From the NCBI RefSeq assembly GCF_002943525.1, contig NZ_CP025394.1, positions 8,633,001 through 8,697,000 on the forward strand: 64,000 bases of DNA, given 5' to 3'. The stretch is from Kitasatospora sp. MMS16-BH015 (lineage in GTDB: Bacteria > Actinomycetota > Actinomycetes > Streptomycetales > Streptomycetaceae). The position numbers were made by a program, and so were the translations under genes. Shown here in pieces: positions 50,368 to 58,578 of this stretch. Each line of letters opens with the position of its first letter. The first letter of the stretch is position 1. The notes under the pieces were generated by a model that was not told where the DNA came from, searched no databases, and saw nothing but the letters and a program-made list of their open reading frames with translations.

Positions 50368-50405
50368 AAGGCGCGGGCACCGTCTCCGGACGGCGCCCGC
50401 GCCTT
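50368..50405 (+). terminator. Terminator after the kinase operon
   Basis: AAGGCGCGGGC-a-CCGTC pairs with GACGG-c-GCCCGCGCCTT: 16 pairs and one mismatch, 4-base loop, followed by TCGG. It ends the kinase/membrane protein operon. Confidence 0.8.
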
Positions 50406-50663
50406 TCGGCGTTCCGGGGCGTGGGCCGCCCCGGGCTGGCTCTCTTGGCATGGGCATGACTTTACGTCGGAAGGGCACCAGGCGAGTTGGTGCCACTGGA
50501 ACGATCTTCCGGGGAGCCGGTCCGACGGGGGAAGCTATTCATCGCCAGCAGGGAACGCCCAGCTGGAAGCGCCTGAGAGGGCCTCAATGCTTGGTCTTAC
50601 CAAGTGAATTGACACCTCGCAGTGCTGCAGCCAACATCCAGCCCGCCGAGGAGTCGGTTCGTC
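50406..50663. other. Leader region of a secreted protein
   Basis: 258 bases with no gene. TTGACA near 50610 could be a -35 element. A ribosome-site-like GAGGAG is at 50648-50653. The G/A-rich section at about 50515-50585 could fold, but it does not match any riboswitch consensus well enough to name. Confidence 0.35.
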
Positions 50664-51470
50664 ATGCCCGCAGTCAAGTTGTTCGTACGAGGTACCCGTG
50701 GTGCCCGCCTGGCGACGGTGCTGGCGGCGGGCACCACCCTCGGGGCCGTCGCGCTGGGCGTGGCCGCCCTGGGCGACGGGGCCCACGCTTCGGCGACCGA
50801 CCGGGCCGAGGCGGCCTCGGTCGCGGCCTCGGCCGCCATCGCACCGAGGACCGTTCCGGCTCCTTCCGCCTCGACCGTGACGGTGGCCCCGGCCACCCCG
50901 ACTGCGGCTGCCGCGCCGCTCCCGGCCGGCGCTCCGGCCGCTCGCCCCACCCCGACCGCCACTGCGTCCACCACCCCCTCGGGAGTGCCGTCCGCCGAGG
51001 CGAAGGTCGTCAGCGGCCCGCTGGTCGCCCCCTCGGCCAGTGCCCCGGTCGGCCTGCCGGTCGGCATCCAACTCCAACTGCCGGCAGCGGGGTTGACGAT
51101 CGGCGGCAGCCCGGTCGAGTTCTCGGTGCTGCTCACCAACCACACGGGTAAGGCGTACTCCTCGCTCAACCCGATGTTCCAGCTCGTCCCCGCCTCCGGG
51201 GTCGATCTCAAGGGCACCCTCCAGGAGTTCGACCCGGCGGCCCGGGCCTGGCGGACGGTCCCGCTCCCGGACATCGGCACCGCGCCGGTCGGGGCGGCCG
51301 GTGACACTCCGTTCACCCTCCCCGCCAACGGGTCCCTGACCATTCGCTACCGGCTCGGTCTCGCACCGAACCAGCAGGTCCAGCCGACCGACGCCCTGTT
51401 CTACGCGATCGGTGCCGACGGCCACCAACTCGGCTTCACCTCCGCTGCGGCCCGGCTCACGGCCGGCTGA
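50664..51470 (+). CDS. Secreted Pro/Thr/Ala-rich protein of unknown function
   Basis: 268 residues. The signal region MPAVKLFVRGTRGARLATVLAAGTTLGAVALGVAALG ends near GAHA. A low-complexity Ala/Pro/Thr/Ser linker spans about 45-125. The C-terminal domain (~130-268) is beta-sandwich-like (VGIQLQLPAAGLTIGGSPVEFSVLLTNHTGKAYSSL), resembling extracellular Ig-fold modules. No enzyme motif or sorting signal is seen. ATG 50664 is preceded by GAGGAG at 10-base spacing. It lies between the kinase operon and two cell-wall enzymes. Confidence 0.78.
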   Translation: MPAVKLFVRGTRGARLATVLAAGTTLGAVALGVAALGDGAHASATDRAEAASVAASAAIAPRTVPAPSASTVTVAPATPTAAAAPLPAGAPAARPTPTATASTTPSGVPSAEAKVVSGPLVAPSASAPVGLPVGIQLQLPAAGLTIGGSPVEFSVLLTNHTGKAYSSLNPMFQLVPASGVDLKGTLQEFDPAARAWRTVPLPDIGTAPVGAAGDTPFTLPANGSLTIRYRLGLAPNQQVQPTDALFYAIGADGHQLGFTSAAARLTAG

Positions 51471-51616
51471 CCGCCGCACCCCACCGTACTTCGGGCCGCA
51501 CCGCCTCCGGTCCAAGGCCCTTATCTCGCTTCGCAGTTCACCGAATCGCACTGCCGTCACCGCACTGCCGCAGAGCACTGCCGAAACAGCACTGCCGAAA
51601 ACAGAAGGACACCTCC

Positions 51617-53179
51617 ATGTTCGCTTCCCGTCAGCGCGCCACCGCCACCGGTGTCGCCGCCCTGCTGCTCAGCTCCGCCCTCGGCCTGCTGGCCACCCCG
51701 TCGGCCCAGGCCGCCACGCTGGGCGACTCGATCGTGAGCACCGCCACCGGCCAGCTCTCCAGCAACTACTGCGGCAACGGCGGTTCCGGCTACTACGCCC
51801 CGGGGACGGGCCAGTCCTCGAGTTGCTCCGGTGGCGGGCGGACCCACGCCTGGTGCGCGGACTTCGCGGGCTGGGTCTGGGCCCAGAACGGGGTGAAGAA
51901 CCTCGACCCGCTCGACGACCTGGCCAACAGCTTCACCTCGTACGGCAACCTCTCCTCGACCCCGCACGTCGGTGACGCGGTCTTCTTCCACCCGAACAGC
52001 TACTCCGGCACCACCTGGGACCACGTCGCGATCGTGACGGCGGTGCACTCCGACGGCACCATCGACTGGATCGGTGGCAACCAGGACGGCACCACCCACG
52101 ACGGCGGCATTGTCTCTCGCGACACCAACATGCCCGGCGCCGTCGGGGCGTACGAGTGGACCGCCGGCGGCTACAGCGTCAACCTCCAGGGCTTCGTCAG
52201 CCCGGTCGGTGGCGGTACGGTGACCCCGCCGCCGCCCGGCAACCCGCCGGCCAAGGTTTCGCCGGTGTCGATGAGTGCGGATGGTGCTCATGTGGCGTTC
52301 GTGGACGGGAACGGGAACCTGGCGAACGACTGGGTGTCGGGTGGGACGTGGCATGGTCCGTCGGGTCTGGGTGGCCAGGCGCGGGCTGATTCGCCGGTGG
52401 TCTTGGACGCTGCCGCGGACCACGCCTTCTTCATCGATGCGAACGGGAACGTGGCCAACGACTGGGTCTCGAACGGTGTTTGGCAGGGACCCTCGGGGAC
52501 CGGTGGGCAGGCCCGGGCGGGCTCGCCGATCGTGACGAACACGGCGGGGACGATGGTGGCGTTCATCGACACCAGCGGCAATGTGGTGAACGACTGGGTC
52601 TCGGGCGGCACGTGGCACGGTCCGGCGGCTATGGGCGGTCAGGCGCGGACGGACTCCGGGCTGGCGCTGAACGCCAACGGTGACCACGTCTTCTTCGTCG
52701 ACACCTACGGCAACATGGCCAACGACTGGGTCTCCAACGGCGTGTGGCAGGGCCCGTCGGGCACCGGTGGCCAGGCCCGGGCGGGCTCGGCGGTGGCGAC
52801 CAACTCGGCGGGCAGCCTGGTGGCCTTCGTGGACAACAACGGGAACCTGGCCAACGACTGGGTGTCGAACGGTACTTGGCAGGGCCCGTCGGGTCTCGGC
52901 GGCCAGCCGCGCTCCGACTCGGGCCTGGCGTTCAACGCCAACGGCGACCACGTCTTCTTCGTGGACAAGAACGGAAACGTCGCCAACGACTGGGTGTCGG
53001 GCGGCGTGTGGCAGGGCCCGTCGGGGACCGGTGGTCAGGCCAGGGCCGGTTCCGGGATCAGCACCAACGGCAGCGGCTCCCTGGTCGCCTTCGTCGACAA
53101 CAACGGCAACATGGCCAACGACTGGGTGTCGAACGGTGCTTGGCAGGGCCCGTCCGGTCTCGGTGGCTCCAGCCGCTGA
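51617..53179 (+). CDS. Secreted CHAP-domain cell-wall hydrolase with seven-blade repeat domain
   Basis: 520 residues. Signal peptide 1-32. The CHAP domain (about 35-195) has the catalytic Cys80 (AWCADFAGWVW) and His136 (WDHVAIV), and cleaves peptidoglycan as an amidase or endopeptidase. A PPPPGNPPA linker leads to seven repeats of ~44 residues (about 213-520), each with hVAFVDxNGNxxNDWVSxGxWxGPxxxGGQxR. Seven units suggest a closed beta-propeller, perhaps a glycan-binding lectin. ATG 51617 follows AGAAGGA. The propeller is nearly identical to that of the next gene. Confidence 0.88.
   Translation: MFASRQRATATGVAALLLSSALGLLATPSAQAATLGDSIVSTATGQLSSNYCGNGGSGYYAPGTGQSSSCSGGGRTHAWCADFAGWVWAQNGVKNLDPLDDLANSFTSYGNLSSTPHVGDAVFFHPNSYSGTTWDHVAIVTAVHSDGTIDWIGGNQDGTTHDGGIVSRDTNMPGAVGAYEWTAGGYSVNLQGFVSPVGGGTVTPPPPGNPPAKVSPVSMSADGAHVAFVDGNGNLANDWVSGGTWHGPSGLGGQARADSPVVLDAAADHAFFIDANGNVANDWVSNGVWQGPSGTGGQARAGSPIVTNTAGTMVAFIDTSGNVVNDWVSGGTWHGPAAMGGQARTDSGLALNANGDHVFFVDTYGNMANDWVSNGVWQGPSGTGGQARAGSAVATNSAGSLVAFVDNNGNLANDWVSNGTWQGPSGLGGQPRSDSGLAFNANGDHVFFVDKNGNVANDWVSGGVWQGPSGTGGQARAGSGISTNGSGSLVAFVDNNGNMANDWVSNGAWQGPSGLGGSSR
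52262..53165 (+). repeat. Seven tandem ~132-bp repeats encoding propeller blades (CHAP protein)
   Basis: Each unit encodes one blade of ~44 residues ending NDWVSxGxWxGPxxxGG. The first 158 bases (52262-52419) are identical, base for base, to 53684-53841 in the next gene. The codon choice in the first units (GTG, GCT, GGT, TTC mixed) is less GC-extreme than in the flanking CHAP sequence. Confidence 0.85.
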
Positions 53180-53201
53180 CGCCCCGCACCGATGAGCGAC
53201 C

Positions 53202-53235
53202 CCGTGCCGGCCGCCCCTCACGGCGGCCGGCACGG
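53202..53235 (+). terminator. Terminator after the CHAP gene
   Basis: A perfect 14-bp stem CCGTGCCGGCCGCC (53202-53215) with its complement (53222-53235) and a 6-base loop, between the two propeller-protein genes. They are therefore probably separate transcripts. Confidence 0.75.
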
Positions 53236-53275
53236 CCTCCCCAACCCTCCCCGCACACCAGTCAAGGACCCCACG

Positions 53276-54601
53276 ATGCCCAAGAAGACCTCCACCAAGC
53301 TGCTCGCCCTGGTCACCTCCGCCTCCGCCGTGCTCGCCTGCTCCCTCACCGCCGCCGGTACGGCGCATGCCGCCTCGGTCGCGGAGTGGGAGCGGGTCGC
53401 CCAGTGCGAGAGCAGCGGCAACTGGAGCATCAACACCGGCAACACCTACTACGGCGGCCTGCAGTTCGCCCAGAGCACCTGGGTAGCCTACGGCGGTACC
53501 GCGTACGCCCCTCGGGCCGACCTCGCCACCGAACAGCAGCAGATCCTGATCGCCGAGAAGGTGCTCCGCGCCGCCGGCCCGGGCCAGTGGGGCTGCGCGG
53601 CCACCGCCGGCCTGACCGACGACGGCGTGGACCCGTACCCTTCGACCCCCGTCACCCCGCCGCCCGCTGCGACTCGGGTGTCCCCGGTGTCGATGAGTGC
53701 GGATGGTGCTCATGTGGCGTTCGTGGACGGGAACGGGAACCTGGCGAACGACTGGGTGTCGGGTGGGACGTGGCATGGTCCGTCGGGTCTGGGTGGCCAG
53801 GCGCGGGCTGATTCGCCGGTGGTCTTGGACGCTGCCGCGGATCGCGCGTTCTTCATCGACGGCAATGGCAATGTCGCGAACGACTGGGTGTCGAACGGTG
53901 TTTGGCAGGGTCCGTCGGGGATCGGTGGGCAGGCTCGGGCGGGTTCGCCGATCGTGACGAACGCGGCGGGGACGATGGTGGCGTTCATCGACACCAGCGG
54001 CAATGTGGTGAACGACTGGGTGTCGGGCGGTACCTGGCACGGTCCGGCGGCTATGGGCGGTCAGGCGCGGACGGACTCCGGGCTGGCGCTGAACGCCAAC
54101 GGTGACCACGTCTTCTTCGTCGACACCAATGGCAACGTGGCCAACGACTGGGTGTCGGGCGGCGTGTGGCAGGGTCCGTCGGGCACTGGCGGTCAGGCGC
54201 GGGCCGGTTCGGCGATCAGCACCAACGGCAGTGGCTCCCTGGTGGCGTTCGTGGACAACAACGGGAACCTGGCCAACGACTGGGTGTCGAACGGTGCTTG
54301 GCAGGGCCCGGCCGGCCTGGGTGGTCAGCCGCGCTCCGACTCGCCGCTGGCCCTCAACACCAACGGTGACCACGTCTTCTTCGTGGACAAGAACGGCAAC
54401 GTGGCCAACGACTGGGTGTCGGGCGGCGTGTGGCAGGGTCCGTCGGGGACCGGTGGTCAGGCGCGGGCCGGCTCGGGGATCAGCACCAACGGCAGTGGCT
54501 CCCTGGTGGCGTTCGTGGACAACAACGGGAACCTGGCCAACGACTGGGTGTCGAACGGTGCTTGGCAGGGCCCGTCCGGTCTCGGTGGCTCCAGCCGCTG
54601 A
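53276..54601 (+). CDS. Secreted Rpf-like transglycosylase with seven-blade repeat domain
   Basis: 441 residues. Signal peptide 1-33. The transglycosylase domain (34-~118) reads SVAEWERVAQCESSGNWSINTGNTYYGGLQFAQSTW, the resuscitation-promoting-factor fold, with catalytic Glu45. It would cut the glycan strands of peptidoglycan. After a short Pro linker come seven ~44-residue repeats of the same kind as in the CHAP protein, so both enzymes are probably delivered to the same ligand. ATG 53276 follows AAGGA. Ended by a strong hairpin. Confidence 0.9.
   Translation: MPKKTSTKLLALVTSASAVLACSLTAAGTAHAASVAEWERVAQCESSGNWSINTGNTYYGGLQFAQSTWVAYGGTAYAPRADLATEQQQILIAEKVLRAAGPGQWGCAATAGLTDDGVDPYPSTPVTPPPAATRVSPVSMSADGAHVAFVDGNGNLANDWVSGGTWHGPSGLGGQARADSPVVLDAAADRAFFIDGNGNVANDWVSNGVWQGPSGIGGQARAGSPIVTNAAGTMVAFIDTSGNVVNDWVSGGTWHGPAAMGGQARTDSGLALNANGDHVFFVDTNGNVANDWVSGGVWQGPSGTGGQARAGSAISTNGSGSLVAFVDNNGNLANDWVSNGAWQGPAGLGGQPRSDSPLALNTNGDHVFFVDKNGNVANDWVSGGVWQGPSGTGGQARAGSGISTNGSGSLVAFVDNNGNLANDWVSNGAWQGPSGLGGSSR
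53684..54590 (+). repeat. Seven tandem ~132-bp repeats encoding propeller blades (Rpf-like protein)
   Basis: This array parallels that of the CHAP gene blade for blade. Blades 1-3 and 6-7 match the other gene most closely, and blades 4-7 alternate between two types (NGDHVFFVD and GSGSLVAFVD), suggesting growth by two-blade duplications and later gene conversion. Confidence 0.85.
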
Positions 54602-54615
54602 CACCTCGCACTGAT

Positions 54616-54660
54616 GAACGGCCTGTGCCGACCGCGGTGAGCGGTCGGCACAGGCCGTTC
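54616..54660. terminator. Strong bidirectional terminator
   Basis: A perfect 20-bp stem: left arm 54616-54635 beginning GAACGGCCTG, loop GGTGA, right arm 54641-54660. It lies between the Rpf-like gene and the convergent phospholipase C, so it serves both. Confidence 0.9.
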
Positions 54661-54667
54661 GCGTTGC

Positions 54668-56734
54668 TCAGCCGCTGATGCTGGGGGCGCCGGTCTCCAG
54701 GTGGCCGATGGCGTGGCGGGACCAGGCGGGGTCGGTGTTGACGGTGACGGTGAAGTCGTACCAGCCGTTGGTGTAGGCGACGGCGTTGAAGTAGTCGGTG
54801 ACGGTGGTGCCGGGGGCGACCTGGTAGGTCCAGGGGCCGTCGGTGCGGTAGGCGTTGGGGGTGATGGTGAAGGTGGCGGCGGTGGTGCCGGTGTTGGTCA
54901 GCTTGAACCAGACGGCGGGCTTGCCGGTGTCGGGGGCCGGGGCGTAGGAGGTGCTTGCCTCGACGGACTTGCCGGCCGTGGTGGCGTTGCCGGCGAAGCG
55001 GCGCAGGAAGCGGTTCGGGCCGAGGACGGTCAGGTCGTACTGGCCGTTGCCGAAGTTGGCGCCGATGTTGAAGAAATCGCTCGCGGTGCCGTCCGCGCCG
55101 GTCGCGGCGTTGTGGGGCGCGACGGTGTACTGCCAGGGCCCGCCGCTGCGGTAGGCGTTGGCGTAGATCGAGTAGTGGGCGTGGGCGGTGGCCTGCGGGC
55201 CCTGGTTGGCCAGGTCCACCCAGAGAAAGATCTGGTTGTTGGCGTCGTACTCGATCCGGTCCACCCAGGCGTTGGGCTGGTAGGGGAGGGCGCGGGCCGG
55301 CTTGGTGCCGCTCTCCTGGCCGGGCATGGAGTTGGTGGCGGGGGCCGGGTTGATCTGGGTGTTGGCGGTGGCCTGGCTGATGGTGGCGCTGGTGTCGGGC
55401 AGGCCGGGCAGGCCGTAGACCGGGTTGGCGAAGTCGAAGGCGCCGGTGAGGTCGCCGCAGACCTGGCGGCGCCAGGCGCTGATGTTCGGGCAGACCGCCG
55501 GGGTGCCGAGGGCGGCCGTCCAGGTCTCCAGGAAGCGGATCACGCTGGTGTGGTCGTAGACCCGGGAGTCCACGTAGCCGCCGCGGGTCCAGGGCGAGGC
55601 GATGATCATCGGCACCCGGAAGCCCAGGCCGATGTTGGTGCCGGAGTAGAACTCCCCGGCCGTCCCGGAGGGGGCCACCGGCGGCGGGACGTGGTCGAAG
55701 AAGCCGTCGTTCTCGTCGTAGTTGAGGAAGAGGACGGTCGAGTCGAAGGTCGCGGGGTCGGCCGCGAGCGCCTGCAGCACCAGGTTGACGAAGTGCGCGC
55801 CGTTCTCCGGCGGGCCGTCCGGGTGCTCGGAGAAGAGCTGGTTGGCGACCACCCAGGAGACCTGCGGCAGCCTGCCCGCCTTCGCGTCGGCCCTGATGGC
55901 GCCCGCGATGTCGTCCGGGGTCGAGCCGGTGCTCGGCACCGAGCCCATGCCGCGCTGGGCGAGCGGGCTCGAACTCGGGGCGCCGGTGAACTGGTTGAAG
56001 TACGCGAGGCCGTTGTCGCCGAAGTTGTCGGAGGCGTTCTGGTAGACCTTCCAGCTCACCCCGGCGTTCTGCAGCGCCTCGGCGTAGGTCTGCCAGTGCA
56101 GGCCGCTTTCGCTGCCGCCGTCGTAGGCCGCGCCGCCCGCCGTGGCGCCCGGGTCGATCATGCCGGACCAGAGGTAGGTGCGGTTGGGGCCGGTGGCCGA
56201 GAGGATCGAGCAGTGGTACGCGTCGCAGATGGTGTACGCGTCGGCCAGCGCGTAGTGGAACGGTATGTCCGAGCGGACCATGTACCCCATCGTCCGGTTG
56301 GAGCCCTTGGCGCTGATCCAGGAGTCCATCTTGCCGTTGTTCCAGGCCTGGTGCTGGGTCGACCACCCGTGGTCGAGCGAGCCGTCGCACTGGGCGAGCA
56401 GCTCGGGGCTGCTGCCCCACCACCAGGTCTTGGTGGCGCTCAGCTGCCACGGGTACTGCCGCCCGCTGCCGTCGGGCTGGTTGAAGACGCTGTTGCCGCC
56501 CGCGATCTGGACCGCCGACCGGTCGGCGAACCCGCGCACGCCCTTCAGCGCGCCGAAGTAGTGGTCGAAGCTGCGGTTCTCCTGCATCAGCACGACGACG
56601 TGCTTGACGTCGGCGATGGTCCCCGTGGTCGCGGCGGACGCGCGGGGCGCGACGCCGGGCAGGGAGTCCAGGCCGACGGCCGCCCCGAGGGCGGCGGCGG
56701 AGCCGAGGAACGTGCGACGAGTCACTGGCGACAC
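54668..56734 (-). CDS. Secreted phosphocholine-type phospholipase C (copy 3, divergent)
   Basis: 688 residues. The twin-arginine signal TRRTFLGSAAALGAAVG ends near RASA. The phosphoesterase core is intact (HVVVLMQENRSFDHYFGALKGVRGFADR, YTICDAYHCS, FLNYDENDGFFDHV, VYDHTSVIRFLETW) and two C-terminal domains follow. It is clearly less similar to copies 1 and 2 than they are to each other. GTG 56734 follows GGAGG. Divergent from a TetR gene. Confidence 0.92.
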   Translation of the reverse strand: MSPVTRRTFLGSAAALGAAVGLDSLPGVAPRASAATTGTIADVKHVVVLMQENRSFDHYFGALKGVRGFADRSAVQIAGGNSVFNQPDGSGRQYPWQLSATKTWWWGSSPELLAQCDGSLDHGWSTQHQAWNNGKMDSWISAKGSNRTMGYMVRSDIPFHYALADAYTICDAYHCSILSATGPNRTYLWSGMIDPGATAGGAAYDGGSESGLHWQTYAEALQNAGVSWKVYQNASDNFGDNGLAYFNQFTGAPSSSPLAQRGMGSVPSTGSTPDDIAGAIRADAKAGRLPQVSWVVANQLFSEHPDGPPENGAHFVNLVLQALAADPATFDSTVLFLNYDENDGFFDHVPPPVAPSGTAGEFYSGTNIGLGFRVPMIIASPWTRGGYVDSRVYDHTSVIRFLETWTAALGTPAVCPNISAWRRQVCGDLTGAFDFANPVYGLPGLPDTSATISQATANTQINPAPATNSMPGQESGTKPARALPYQPNAWVDRIEYDANNQIFLWVDLANQGPQATAHAHYSIYANAYRSGGPWQYTVAPHNAATGADGTASDFFNIGANFGNGQYDLTVLGPNRFLRRFAGNATTAGKSVEASTSYAPAPDTGKPAVWFKLTNTGTTAATFTITPNAYRTDGPWTYQVAPGTTVTDYFNAVAYTNGWYDFTVTVNTDPAWSRHAIGHLETGAPSISG

Positions 56735-56875
56735 GGGGAGCCTCCGAAAGGAATCTGTACAACTTCAGCGGAGAGACTCTGAGGCCGAAAGGGTTCAGAA
56801 GCAAGGTGTGTACATGGCGAAGAGATGAAACGCAGTGAACCATTGCACCCGCGGGCGGCACCTATGCTGGGGCGG

Positions 56876-57454
56876 GTGACGAGCAAGGGTGGTCAGGGAG
56901 GCGTGCTGCGGGCGGATGCCGCGCGGAACCGGGCGCTGCTGCTGCGGGCCGCGCGGGACCAACTGGCCGCCGGTGACGACTCGTTGCAGCTGAACGCGAT
57001 CGCCCGGCTGGCCGGGGTGGGCGTGGGGACGGCCTACCGGCACTTCCCCACTCCGCACGCGCTGCGGGAGGCGCTGTCGGCGGACCGCTTCCGTGAGTTG
57101 GTGGCGGAGGCCGAGGCGGCGGCGGGCGAGGAAGACCCGGTCGCGGGCCTGCGGCGGGTGCTGCGCTTCGTGCTGGCGAGCACCCTGGCGGACGGCGGCT
57201 TCGCGGCGGTGCTGGTGGCTGCCGAGGACGCGGAGGCGGCGACCTCGGCGCTGAAGAAGGACCTGGACCTGGCCGTCGCCCACCTGCTGGACCGGGCCCG
57301 GGCGGCCGGCGCCGTCCGGCGGGACGTGGAGGCCGGAGACCTCCGCCGACTGCTCTGCGGGGTCGAGCACGCGCTGCGGGCGGGCGAGGCCGGTCCGGCG
57401 CGGACCGAGCTCTACCTGGCGGTACTGGTCGAGGGGTTGCGGCCGCCGCGCTGA
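56876..57454 (+). CDS. TetR-family transcriptional regulator
   Basis: 192 residues. HTH: LQLNAIARLAGVGVGTAYRHFPTPHALREAL. The C-terminal domain is of the SbtR type (VAGLRRVLRFVLASTLADGGFAAVLVAAEDAE). GTG 56876 is chosen because TATGCT, a good -10 box, lies 7-8 bases upstream, suggesting a leaderless message; in-frame ATGs at 56825 and 56864 lack ribosome sites. It probably represses the SDR gene through the palindromes at 57476-57535, about 20-80 bases after its own stop. Confidence 0.88.
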   Translation: MTSKGGQGGVLRADAARNRALLLRAARDQLAAGDDSLQLNAIARLAGVGVGTAYRHFPTPHALREALSADRFRELVAEAEAAAGEEDPVAGLRRVLRFVLASTLADGGFAAVLVAAEDAEAATSALKKDLDLAVAHLLDRARAAGAVRRDVEAGDLRRLLCGVEHALRAGEAGPARTELYLAVLVEGLRPPR

Positions 57455-57475
57455 ACGCGGCGGGGACGCGGTAAT

Positions 57476-57489
57476 CGGATAGCTATCCG
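57476..57489. promoter_or_regulatory. TetR operator, first palindrome
   Basis: CGGATAGCTATCCG, a perfect 14-bp palindrome flanked by AAT and TTT. It is repeated, in longer form, 19 bases to the right. It lies upstream of the SDR gene. Confidence 0.7.
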
Positions 57490-57507
57490 TTTGTGCTACC
57501 GTGCGCC

Positions 57508-57535
57508 CATCAAACGGATAGCTATCCGTTTGATG
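57508..57535. promoter_or_regulatory. TetR operator, 28-bp perfect palindrome
   Basis: A perfect 28-base palindrome centred on CGGATAGCTATCCG with arms extending to CATCAAA and TTTGATG. Together with the copy at 57476-57489 it brackets a likely -10/-35 region of the SDR gene. It is very probably the site of the TetR protein encoded next to it. Confidence 0.75.
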
Positions 57536-57561
57536 GAGCGTTCGGACGAAAGGGCGGGGAA

Positions 57562-58542
57562 GTGGACCAAGGGGCAGTGGACCAAGGGGCAGCGGGTCGG
57601 GGAGCAGCGGGTCGGGGAGCAGCGGACCGACGGGCGGTGGTGACGGCGGGGACGGGCGGCATCGGGCTGGAGACCGCGAAGGGCCTGGCGGCGCGCGGTT
57701 ATGCGGTGACCGTGGTGGGGCGGGATCCCGGGCGGGGCGCGCGGACGGTGGAGCAGCTGGCGGCGGTGGCGACGGCGGGCCGGCCCGGCTTCCTCGCGGC
57801 GGACCTCGCCTCGCTGGGCGAGGTGCGGGCGCTCGCGGCCCGGCTGGCGGCCGAGGGGCCGCTCGCGCTGCTGGTCAACAACGTGGGCGCGATGTTCGCG
57901 CGCCGCACCAGCACGGTGGACGGGATCGAGGCCTCATTCGCCGTCAACCACCTGTCCCCGTACCTGCTCACCGAGCTGCTGCTCGACCGGCTGCGGGCGG
58001 GCGGCCCGAGCCGGGTGGTGAACGTGACCTCCGGCGCGGTCGGGCTGGCCCGGCGGACCTTCCGGGAGGTCGAACCGCCGGGCGGGTACTACGGCTTCCA
58101 CTGGTACGGGCGGGCCAAGCTGGCCAACCTCGCCTACACCCTGGACCTGGCCGAGCGGCTGCGCGGCAGCGGGGTGTCGGTGTTCGCGGCCGATCCGGGC
58201 GGCGCCGCCACGGAGATGACGAACGGCACCCTGGCCTCGCCCGCGATCGTCTCCCCGCCGCTGCGGCTGCTCTGGCCGCTGGTGCGCCGCAAGTTCGAAC
58301 GCTCCACCGCCGGCCCGGCCTCCTCGGCCGCCCGGCCCTCCCTGGCCGCCGCGACCGACCCCGCGCTGGACGGGCGGACCGGCCTGCTGATCGGCCCGCA
58401 GGCGGGCGTCGTCCCGCCGTACCGGGGCAGCACCGATCCGCAGACGGTGGCCGACGTCCTGCGGCTCAGCCGCCGCCTGGCGCCGCTGGAGGCCGCAGCG
58501 GAGGCCGCGCGAGGCCTTGACGGCATAAGTAACGCTCCTTAA
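57562..58542 (+). CDS. Short-chain dehydrogenase/reductase (retinol-dehydrogenase-like)
   Basis: 326 residues. After a repetitive N-terminus (VDQGAVDQGAAGRGAAGRGAADRR, from direct DNA repeats) comes the cofactor motif TAGTGGIG, then Arg/Asp positions favouring NADP (VVGRDPGRG), NNVGAMF, VNVTSGAVG and YGRAKLANL (catalytic Tyr and Lys). It resembles the WW-oxidoreductase/retinol dehydrogenase branch. The GTG at 57562 has a GGGGA just upstream; a second in-frame GTG at 57577 is possible. Its promoter holds two TetR palindromes. The substrate is unknown. Confidence 0.87.
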   Translation: MDQGAVDQGAAGRGAAGRGAADRRAVVTAGTGGIGLETAKGLAARGYAVTVVGRDPGRGARTVEQLAAVATAGRPGFLAADLASLGEVRALAARLAAEGPLALLVNNVGAMFARRTSTVDGIEASFAVNHLSPYLLTELLLDRLRAGGPSRVVNVTSGAVGLARRTFREVEPPGGYYGFHWYGRAKLANLAYTLDLAERLRGSGVSVFAADPGGAATEMTNGTLASPAIVSPPLRLLWPLVRRKFERSTAGPASSAARPSLAAATDPALDGRTGLLIGPQAGVVPPYRGSTDPQTVADVLRLSRRLAPLEAAAEAARGLDGISNAP

Positions 58543-58578
58543 CTTGGTCGCACATCCCCCGGTCGACTGGAGTGGCCC

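Noticed and set aside
50406..50663. c-di-AMP (ydaO-type) riboswitch before secreted and cell-wall genes
   Set aside because: Such riboswitches often precede Rpf/CHAP genes in actinobacteria, but the conserved core sequences could not be found here or before 51617 and 53276.
52262..54590. Mobile-element or CRISPR repeats
   Set aside because: The repeats are in frame and encode regular protein blades; no terminal inverted repeats or transposase are present.
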